Below are positions 58,396 through 64,000 of a stretch of 64,000 bases of DNA, one piece after another (position 1 is the stretch's first letter; each line of letters begins with the position of its first letter). This stretch comes from Rugamonas violacea (GTDB taxonomy: Bacteria > Pseudomonadota > Gammaproteobacteria > Burkholderiales > Burkholderiaceae_D). The stretch spans positions 261,015 to 325,014 of the forward strand of contig NZ_JAEMNU010000037.1 of NCBI RefSeq assembly GCF_016461825.1, read 5' to 3'. Position numbers and translations under genes: made by a program. The notes below the pieces were generated by a model that saw only the letters and a program-made list of their open reading frames with translations, was not told the DNA's origin and searched no databases.

Positions 58396-58490
58396 TGCGT
58401 TGCTAAGCCCGTCCGCCTTTGCGCGGACACAATGGCCCACGGTGGGGCCGGTCTTAGCATGGCAGTCTGCCCGCCGAGGACTCGCTTGCC

Positions 58491-58725
58491 ATGCCTGCCG
58501 TCTTGCGCTACAACGGATACACGCTCTTCTTCTTTTCCAACCAAGGCCAGCCGCTGCCGTCTGGCGTGGGAGCAATCCCCGTTTGCTCAAGCAAACCCCG
58601 AGGCACAATCTGGGGTCAGACCCGCCGGGTCTGACCCCGGCTCTCCGCCTTTGGGTGGTTTTTGTGGCCGCCGGCGCCCTAACTTCACGGCATTGCAGGC
58701 GTGGGAGGATTTTTTCGATGATTGA
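58491..58725 (+). pseudogene. DUF4160 gene interrupted by a repeat
   Basis: ATG at 58491 starts MPAVLRYNGYTLFFFSNQG, a clear DUF4160 N-terminus, but similarity stops near 58557. Matching C-terminal residues, LQAWEDFFDD, reappear in another frame ending at 58725 just before the DUF2442 gene. Between them lies the GGGGTC repeat (58596-58664). The expected middle (PPHIHV-type motif) is missing, so the gene is broken. DUF4160 and DUF2442 normally form a toxin-antitoxin-like pair. Confidence 0.75.
58596..58664. repeat. GGGGTC-family palindromic repeat, copy 5, inside DUF4160
   Basis: The core GGGGTCAGACCC (58612-58623), GCC spacer, GGGTCTGACCCC (58627-58638). Flanks are a CCCCGAGGC-type left end (58596-58604) and the 20-nt right end 58645-58664, which matches 4546-4565 exactly in inverted orientation. 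It sits inside the DUF4160 pseudogene. Confidence 0.88.
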
Positions 58726-58984
58726 ACCACTCGCATTGAAGCTCACCTTCGACCAGCAGGCCATGTGGGTACGCTTGGCTGACGGGCGAACCCTGGGCGT
58801 GCCCTTGAGCTTCTTTCCTCGTTTGCAGCGGGCCGAGTCGGAGCAACTGGCCGGGTACGTCATCAGCGGCGGCGGTGCCGGCCTGCACTGGGATGCGCTC
58901 GATGCAGACATCAGCGTCAAGCATCTGCTGTACGGCGACGGCGATCAGACGGCGGGGCGGGCCGGCTTGGCGCGCCAAGCCTGA
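58718..58984 (+). CDS. DUF2442 family protein
   Basis: An 88-residue protein matching DUF2442: FDQQAMWVRLADGRTLGVPL then SFFPRLQRAESEQLAGYVIS and GAGLHWDALDADISVKHLL. Such proteins are thought to be antitoxin-like partners of DUF4160. GGGAGG precedes the ATG; the start overlaps the end of the broken DUF4160 gene by 8 bases. With the partner broken, this copy may be an orphan. Confidence 0.85.
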   Translation: MIEPLALKLTFDQQAMWVRLADGRTLGVPLSFFPRLQRAESEQLAGYVISGGGAGLHWDALDADISVKHLLYGDGDQTAGRAGLARQA

Positions 58985-59083
58985 GCCGAATCTCGTGCCG
59001 CACCGATGGCGCGGCCCAGCCAATTTCTCGCACGCAAGTGACGGTGGCGCTGGAAGCGGACTTATGGGGGTAGAATCAAGCCC

Positions 59084-59902
59084 ATGAAAATCCGTGTCGC
59101 CACCTACAACATCCACAAGGGCGTGTCCGCCATCCGCAGCCAGCCGCGGGTGCACGCGCTCAAGCAGGCCATCGGCCTGTTCGCCGCCGACGTGGTGTTC
59201 CTGCAAGAGGTGCAGGGCCGCCACGACCGCAACGCCGCCCAGTACGGCGAGGAACACCACGGCCACAAGCACTGGCCGCAGACGGCCCAGCACGAGTTCT
59301 TCGCCGGCGAGGAGTTGCACGCCGCCTACGGCATGAACGCCATCTACGACCACGGCCACCACGGCAACGCCCTGCTCAGCGCCTACCCGATCGCCCAGAG
59401 CCGCAACCACGACGTCTCCGACCACGCCTACGAGCAGCGCGGCATCCTGCACTGCGAGATCGACACGCCGAAGGGCACGGTGCATTGCTACGTGGTCCAC
59501 CTCGGCCTGTTCTCGGGCGGCCGGGGGCGCCAGACGGCGGCCCTGATCGAGGCCGTCAAGGCCTCGGCGCCGAACGGCGAGCCGGTCATCATCGCCGGCG
59601 ACTTCAACGACTGGCGCGACGCGCTGGGCGACCAGCTGCGCCAGGCGCTCGGCGTGGTCGAGGTGTTCGAGCAGATCGGCGACACCTCCACCCTGAGCGA
59701 GCTGGTGCGCACGCTGGGCCGCCGCAACAAGGCCGGCGGCTCGACGGCGGCGCGCACCTTCCCGGCCGCGCTGCCGTTCTTCCGCCTCGACCGCATCTAC
59801 GTGCGCGGCTTCCAGGTCGACAACGCCGAGGTGATGCACGGCAGCTTGTGGGCGCGCCTGTCCGACCACGCCCCCATCGTCGCCGAGCTCAAGCTCGTCT
59901 GA
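59084..59902 (+). CDS. Endonuclease/exonuclease/phosphatase family protein (YbhP-like)
   Basis: A 272-residue EEP-fold hydrolase. Motifs are VATYNIHKG near the N-terminus, FLQEVQGRHD near residue 39, IIAGDFNDWRD near 170, and LSDHAPIVAEL near the end, which carry the metal and catalytic residues. In E. coli the similar ybhP gene neighbours the cardiolipin synthase clsB (ybhO), and here a ClsB-like gene follows 17 bp later. A lipid-linked phosphatase role is therefore plausible. Confidence 0.87.
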   Translation: MKIRVATYNIHKGVSAIRSQPRVHALKQAIGLFAADVVFLQEVQGRHDRNAAQYGEEHHGHKHWPQTAQHEFFAGEELHAAYGMNAIYDHGHHGNALLSAYPIAQSRNHDVSDHAYEQRGILHCEIDTPKGTVHCYVVHLGLFSGGRGRQTAALIEAVKASAPNGEPVIIAGDFNDWRDALGDQLRQALGVVEVFEQIGDTSTLSELVRTLGRRNKAGGSTAARTFPAALPFFRLDRIYVRGFQVDNAEVMHGSLWARLSDHAPIVAELKLV

Positions 59903-59919
59903 GCGGCCGCCGCCAACCC

Positions 59920-61086
59920 ATGCGCTCAGTCAACTTCATCGCCGACAACGACGTCCGGCTGCTCTACTGCGGCACCGAGTTCTTCCCGGCGCTGATCGAG
60001 GCGATCGACGCGGCCCGGGGCGAGGTCTACTTCGAGACCTATATCTTCGCCGACGACGACACCGGCAAGGCGGTGCTGGGCGCGCTGATGCGCGCCGCCG
60101 GCCGTGGCGTGCTGGTGCGCGTCATCACCGACTGGTTCGGCACCGGCGGCGCGCGCAGCCAGCGCATGCGGGCCCAGTTGCGCGCGGCCGGCGTCGAGCA
60201 CCGCATCTTCAACGCTTGGTTCCGCCGCGGCGTGACGCGCACCCACCGCAAGATCTGCGTGGTCGACCACGGCATCGCCTTCGTCGGCGGCATCAACATC
60301 AACGACGACCTGTTCTGCGACTACGACCACGGCCGGCGCCTGCCGGCGCCGCGCTGGGACTTCGCCGTCGCCGTGCGCGGCCCGCTGGTGGCGCTGATCC
60401 AGAAGGAGGCCGAGGCGCAGTGGGCGCGGCTGGGCAAGCTGGGCATCTTCAAGCGCATCAGCCTGTACCGCGACATGCGCAAGGTCGACCAGGACGCCGC
60501 CCGGCCCAGCATGGTGCAGGCCGGCTTCGTGGTGCGCGACAACCTGCGCAACCGCCGCACCATCCAGCGCGCCTACCTGCAGGCGCTGGGCCGCGCGCGC
60601 AAGAGCGTGCTGCTGGCCAATCCCTATTTCGCGCCGGGGCGCAAATTCCGCCGCGCCCTGGCCGCCGCCGCCGAGCGCGGCGTCGAGGTGGTGCTGCTGA
60701 TCGGCGTCGGCGAAATGTGGATGCAGGACGCCGTCGCCCATTCCTTCTATCCCAAGCTGCTCGACGCCGGCGTCACCGTCGTCGAATACCACCACACCCA
60801 GTTGCACGCCAAGGTCGCCGTCATCGACGACGACTGGGCCACCGTCGGCTCCAGCAATGTGGACGGCCTCAGCCTGTTCCTCAACCAGGAAGCCAACGTG
60901 GTGGTCAAGGACGCCGCCTTCGCGCTCAGCCTGCGCGGCCACATCGAGGCGGCCGTGGCCGACGGCGTGGTGATCCACCGCGACGACTTCGCCCACATCG
61001 GCCGCTGCCGCCGCATCGGCTACGAGATCGCCTTCGTTTGCTATAAACTGTTGATGCGCATCTTCGCGATAGGGAAATATGCTTGA
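59920..61086 (+). CDS. clsB: Cardiolipin synthase ClsB-like, PLD family
   Basis: Makes cardiolipin from phosphatidylglycerol or other phospholipids. The 388-residue protein lacks N-terminal membrane helices, as in ClsB. Two phospholipase-D motifs are intact: THRKICVVDHGIAFVGGINI near residue 107 and LHAKVAVIDDDWATVGSSN near 295. A basic, hydrophobic C-terminus may bind membrane. It follows the YbhP-like gene, and its stop overlaps the S4 gene start by one base. Confidence 0.9.
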   Translation: MRSVNFIADNDVRLLYCGTEFFPALIEAIDAARGEVYFETYIFADDDTGKAVLGALMRAAGRGVLVRVITDWFGTGGARSQRMRAQLRAAGVEHRIFNAWFRRGVTRTHRKICVVDHGIAFVGGININDDLFCDYDHGRRLPAPRWDFAVAVRGPLVALIQKEAEAQWARLGKLGIFKRISLYRDMRKVDQDAARPSMVQAGFVVRDNLRNRRTIQRAYLQALGRARKSVLLANPYFAPGRKFRRALAAAAERGVEVVLLIGVGEMWMQDAVAHSFYPKLLDAGVTVVEYHHTQLHAKVAVIDDDWATVGSSNVDGLSLFLNQEANVVVKDAAFALSLRGHIEAAVADGVVIHRDDFAHIGRCRRIGYEIAFVCYKLLMRIFAIGKYA

Positions 61087-61517
61087 TGAGTAAGAACGTT
61101 CAACACACTGGCGGTACTGGTAATGGCGGCGACGGCGGCAAGAGCGTGCGGGTCGACAAGTGGCTGTGGGCGGCGCGTTTCTTCAAGACGCGCTCGCTGG
61201 CGGCCGACGCCGTCGACAGCGGCAAGATCAAGCTCGGCGGCGACAAGGTCAAGCCGGCGCGCACCGTGCGGCTGGGCGACGAACTGCACATCGACAACGG
61301 CGCCGACGTTTGGGAGGTCGAGGTGCGCGGCCTGTCCGACGTGCGCGCCGCCGCGCCCATCGCCCGCCTGCTGTACGCCGAGAGCGCCGCCAGCGTGGCG
61401 CGCCGCGCCGGCGAGACCGAGCGGCGCAAGCTGTTCCGCGAGCCGGGCGCCGAGCTCAAGGGCCGCCCCACCAAGCGCGACCGCCGCCAACTGAGCAAGG
61501 CCAGCGGCCAGGAGTGA
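61086..61517 (+). CDS. hslR: S4-domain RNA-binding protein, Hsp15-like
   Basis: Hsp15 binds stalled 50S subunits carrying peptidyl-tRNA. The 143-residue protein has an S4 domain at about residues 22-80 (VRVDKWLWAARFFKTRSLAA) and a basic C-terminal tail (GRPTKRDRRQLSKASGQE). An N-terminal Gly-rich segment precedes the domain. ATG at 61086 is preferred to TTG at 61083. Confidence 0.88.
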   Translation: MSKNVQHTGGTGNGGDGGKSVRVDKWLWAARFFKTRSLAADAVDSGKIKLGGDKVKPARTVRLGDELHIDNGADVWEVEVRGLSDVRAAAPIARLLYAESAASVARRAGETERRKLFREPGAELKGRPTKRDRRQLSKASGQE

Positions 61518-61547
61518 GGCGGCGCGCCGGCTGCCACAAGCTCAAGC

Positions 61548-62189
61548 TCATTGCGCCTCGACCCCCGCGTATGCCGATGCCGCCTGTTTGATGGCGGGCG
61601 CGTGCTTGGCGACGAACGCGGCCATGGTTTCCTCGCCCATATCGACCGACTTCGCTGCGCCGCCGGCCACGACGGTCACGTCCGCGATGCCGATGACGTG
61701 CAGAATGAGCCGCAGGTATTGCTCCGCAATATTGCGGTCGCGGATCGGCGAGCCTTCGGTGTACACCCCGCCCGAGGCGAGCAGCACCGTCGCCTGCTTG
61801 CCCGTGACCAGCCCTTTGCCGTCGAAGCCGAGCGTCTTTCCCTTGCGAACGATATGGTCGATCCAGGCCTTGAGTGCGGCCGGCACGTTGTAGTTGTAAA
61901 CCGGTGTCGCGATCACGATGTGGTCGGCGGCGAGGAGCTCGGCCACGAGCACATCCGACATGGCTAGCACCTCTTTCATCTCGGCGGATTGCTTGTCGTC
62001 CGGGGTGAAGTAAGCCTGCAACCACGGCGCGTTGACGTGCGCTAGTTGGCTCTCGGCGAGATCGCGCACCACGACCTTGCCCTGCGGATGTGCGGCTTGC
62101 CAGTCGGCGACGAAGCGGCGCGTGAGTCGACGGGAAACCGATGAGTCGCCGCGCGGGCTGGTTTCAACGACGAGTAGTTTGGATGCCAT
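61548..62189 (-). CDS. azoR: FMN-dependent NADH-azoreductase
   Basis: A flavodoxin-fold quinone/azo reductase of 213 residues. The FMN-binding motifs are [16 protein letters not shown] near residues 7-22, [18 protein letters not shown] near 95-112, and [11 protein letters not shown] near 139-150, typical of AzoR. It reduces quinones and azo compounds with NADH. It is divergent from a LysR gene, which may control it. Confidence 0.93.
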   Translation of the reverse strand: MASKLLVVETSPRGDSSVSRRLTRRFVADWQAAHPQGKVVVRDLAESQLAHVNAPWLQAYFTPDDKQSAEMKEVLAMSDVLVAELLAADHIVIATPVYNYNVPAALKAWIDHIVRKGKTLGFDGKGLVTGKQATVLLASGGVYTEGSPIRDRNIAEQYLRLILHVIGIADVTVVAGGAAKSVDMGEETMAAFVAKHAPAIKQAASAYAGVEAQ

Positions 62190-62253
62190 GGTTTTTCCCT
62201 GAAGAGTTTGGTCGCAATGACAGTGAATATATGGCATCCTATCCATTTGCGGA

Positions 62254-62293
62254 ACTGATAAAAAACCGATGAACTCCATCGGATAAACTGATA
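62254..62293. promoter_or_regulatory. Candidate LysR operator between azoR and lysR
   Basis: In the 108-bp divergent gap, ACTGATA occurs twice (62254-62260 and 62287-62293), flanking a perfect inverted repeat CCGATG (62266-62271)/CATCGG (62277-62282). The arrangement fits a regulator site shared by the divergent promoters (inference). Confidence 0.45.
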
Positions 62294-62297
62294 GGCC

Positions 62298-63206
62298 ATG
62301 ATCGAAAACCTCACACTTGACCAGCTGCGCGTCTTGGTCACCATCGCCGACACCGGCAGTTTTTCCGCCGCAGGGCGCAAGCTCTACCGGGCGCAGTCTT
62401 CCATCAGTCAGGCCGTGGCCGGGCTGGAAGAGGTGCAGGGTGTGCTGCTGTTCGATCGCAGCGGGCACCGCCCCAGATTGACCGGGATCGGGCGGGTGCT
62501 GGTCGACCAGGCGCGCAGGGTATTGAGCACCGCGCGGAAGTTCGAGGCCGTGGCCGCCAGCGCGCGCGACGGGGTGGAGCCCGAGTTGACGCTGGCCATC
62601 GACCCGCCGATTCCGTCGGGGCCGCTGATCGAGAGCATTCGAGCGTTGAACAGCGGCTTTCCCGATTTGCCCGTTACGTTCTCAACCGAAGGGTTCGGCG
62701 GCTCCTTGCGTCGCTTGCGTAGCCAGACGGCGGATTTGGCCATCTGCGTGCTGCTGCCCGTCGTGCCGGACGATGTCGTCGCCTTCCCGATGATGCGCGT
62801 GCCCCTGCAAGCCGTGGTGGCGCGCGACCATCCGCTGGCCGCTTTGGGGCGGCCGGCCGAGCGCGACGATCTGGCGCCCTACGTGCAACTGGTTTTGTCC
62901 GACCCGGTCGATCCTGGCAGTCCCAACTATGGGTTGGCGGGGGAAAGGCTATGGCGATTTGTCGATCTCGGCCGGCGGCTCGACTTTCTGCTCGCGGGTT
63001 TGGGCTGGTGCAGGATGCCCCTGCATCTCATCGAACAGCCGCTCGCCACCGGCCAGCTCGTGCCGATCGAGATCGCCGGGGACCAGACCCCTGCGCAGGG
63101 GCTAACGATCTACGCCGCGCACCTGCGCCAACGCGAGCCGGGCCGGGCCGGGCGTTGGCTGCTTGCCGATTTGCGGACGCGTTTCGGCGGCGTGAATCAG
63201 GAATGA
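62298..63206 (+). CDS. LysR-family transcriptional regulator
   Basis: A 302-residue regulator with an N-terminal winged HTH at about residues 1-62 ([20 protein letters not shown], then [20 protein letters not shown]) and a periplasmic-binding-like effector domain at about 90-295. It is divergent from azoR with a 108-bp gap, the classic layout for a LysR activator and its target. The effector is not known. Confidence 0.92.
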   Translation: MIENLTLDQLRVLVTIADTGSFSAAGRKLYRAQSSISQAVAGLEEVQGVLLFDRSGHRPRLTGIGRVLVDQARRVLSTARKFEAVAASARDGVEPELTLAIDPPIPSGPLIESIRALNSGFPDLPVTFSTEGFGGSLRRLRSQTADLAICVLLPVVPDDVVAFPMMRVPLQAVVARDHPLAALGRPAERDDLAPYVQLVLSDPVDPGSPNYGLAGERLWRFVDLGRRLDFLLAGLGWCRMPLHLIEQPLATGQLVPIEIAGDQTPAQGLTIYAAHLRQREPGRAGRWLLADLRTRFGGVNQE

Positions 63207-63319
63207 GCGAGCGCCCGTCTTGCCATAGCGGACTGAGCCTTTCCACGGCGTCACATCCGCGCCACAATCGCCGGCTATGCTGCATCGCAGCAATAGAACC
63301 TCGCCTCTAACGTAAGCGT

Positions 63320-63347
63320 TTGACTTTTATCCCCCGGTAGATAATAG
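63320..63347 (+). promoter_or_regulatory. Predicted promoter of the TetR-family gene
   Basis: TTGACT at 63320-63325 and TAATAG at 63342-63347 are spaced by 16 bp. Transcription would start near 63354. AACG-TAAG-CGTT just overlaps the -35, a possible operator. Confidence 0.5.
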
Positions 63348-63458
63348 TACGAGCGTTCGCAATTCTTTTCACACGGAGCAAATTCATCTGGGAGAGAATG
63401 CTTTATTCCCAATGATTTTCAACCTTTGAGTGTCACTATTAATACTTCAGTCAAATTC

Positions 63459-64000
63459 ATGCGCAAAGGCGAACTGACCCGCGCAGCCATTCTCGACGTG
63501 GCCTTGGACTTGTCGAGCCGGGACGGGCTGGAAGGCTTGACCATCGGTTTGCTGGCGGACCGGATGAACATGAGCAAGTCCGGCGTGTTCGCCCATTTCG
63601 GCTCGCGCGAGGACCTGCAGATCGAGGTGCTCAAGCTGTACCACCACCGTTTCGAGCAGGAAGTGTTCTTCCCCAGCGTCAAGGAGCCGCGCGGCATTCA
63701 GCGGCTGCGTTCGATGTTCGGCCGCTGGGTCAAGCGGGTCAGCGTCGAGATCGCTTCCGGCTGCATCTACATCAGCGGCGCGGTCGAATACGACGACCGG
63801 CCGGGACCGATCCGCGAGTCGCTGGTGGCGATGGTGGCGGCCTGGCAGGGCGCCTTGCTGCGCTGCGTGGAGCAGGCCATCGAATGCGGCGACCTGAAGG
63901 CCGACACCGACGCCGGGCAACTGGTCTACGAGATGTACGGCCTGATCCTGGCGCTGCACCACGACGCGCGCTTCCTGCGCCGTCCGGGCAGCCTGGACCG
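63459..64000 (+). CDS. TetR/AcrR family transcriptional regulator (partial)
   Basis: The gene runs off the window end after about 180 codons. The N-terminal HTH has RAAILDVALDLSSRDGLEGL and IGLLADRMNMSKSGVFAHFG at about residues 9-47, with a C-terminal ligand-binding domain cut short near residue 180. The start at 63459 follows a plausible promoter. The target genes are not in the window. Confidence 0.9.
   Translation, partial: MRKGELTRAAILDVALDLSSRDGLEGLTIGLLADRMNMSKSGVFAHFGSREDLQIEVLKLYHHRFEQEVFFPSVKEPRGIQRLRSMFGRWVKRVSVEIASGCIYISGAVEYDDRPGPIRESLVAMVAAWQGALLRCVEQAIECGDLKADTDAGQLVYEMYGLILALHHDARFLRRPGSLD

Overview
The window is one continuous high-GC chromosome stretch from a Gram-negative betaproteobacterium, most likely the Oxalobacteraceae (Massilia/Duganella/Janthinobacterium type). 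This rests on gene order, protein families and codon use, not on a database search. Most of it is dense core genome: outer-membrane lipoprotein and LPS export, isoprenoid and PRPP synthesis, sigma-54 with its PTS-like regulators, ubiquinone synthesis, queuosine, isoleucine and tRNA charging. Only one RNA gene is visible, a tRNA-Gln(UUG). There is no rRNA, CRISPR array, prophage or intact insertion sequence.

Layout. 0.1-4.5 kb: lolB, ispE, tRNA-Gln, prs, rplY, pth, a familiar betaproteobacterial run. 4.5-12.4 kb: a composite repeat, then on the minus strand a DUF3999/DUF2339 membrane pair and a DUF885 protein, then a DUF1579 protein. 12.6-17.3 kb: a more accessory patch with a FitAB-type toxin-antitoxin pair, a DUF4262 protein, a GST, a thioesterase, ychF and a DUF6429 protein. 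17.4-23.1 kb: an SNF2 helicase/SWIM zinc-finger pair, the remains of a deleted higBA locus, and a PanP-like decarboxylase. 23.3-29.7 kb: a NYN/LOTUS protein with a long basic tail, a MOSC protein, a diguanylate cyclase and a Kef-type antiporter. 29.8-35.3 kb: kdsD-kdsC-lptC-lptA-lptB-rpoN-hpf, making Kdo, exporting LPS and encoding sigma-54. 35.4-43.5 kb: two threonine-dehydratase-family genes, an enoyl-CoA hydratase-family gene, rapZ-hprK-ptsN on the minus strand, and queF. 43.7-54.9 kb: a DedA-like protein, a 1341-residue flavin/Fe-S oxidoreductase, then HIT, DUF971, an inserted higBA pair, ubiE, a Tim44-like protein, ubiJ and ubiB. 54.9-61.5 kb: FmdB zinc ribbon, DUF502, aspS, nudB, a broken DUF4160/DUF2442 pair, then YbhP-like, ClsB-like and S4-domain genes. 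61.5-64 kb: an azoreductase divergent from a LysR regulator, and a TetR-family gene cut by the window edge.

The most distinctive feature is a family of small palindromic repeats sharing GGGGTC...GACCCC ends. There are five copies in intergenic DNA (4.5, 37.8, 38.9, 48.9 and 58.6 kb). One carries a nested REP-like palindrome, and one replaces the middle of a DUF4160 gene. The second theme is toxin-antitoxin turnover: an intact FitAB pair with a clear promoter and palindrome, an intact higBA pair set into the ubiquinone gene cluster, a higBA scar with an internal deletion, and the broken DUF4160/DUF2442 pair. I did not find a clearly new defence or biosynthetic system. The SNF2/SWIM pair, the DUF2339/DUF3999 pair and the NYN/LOTUS protein are the least understood intact genes.
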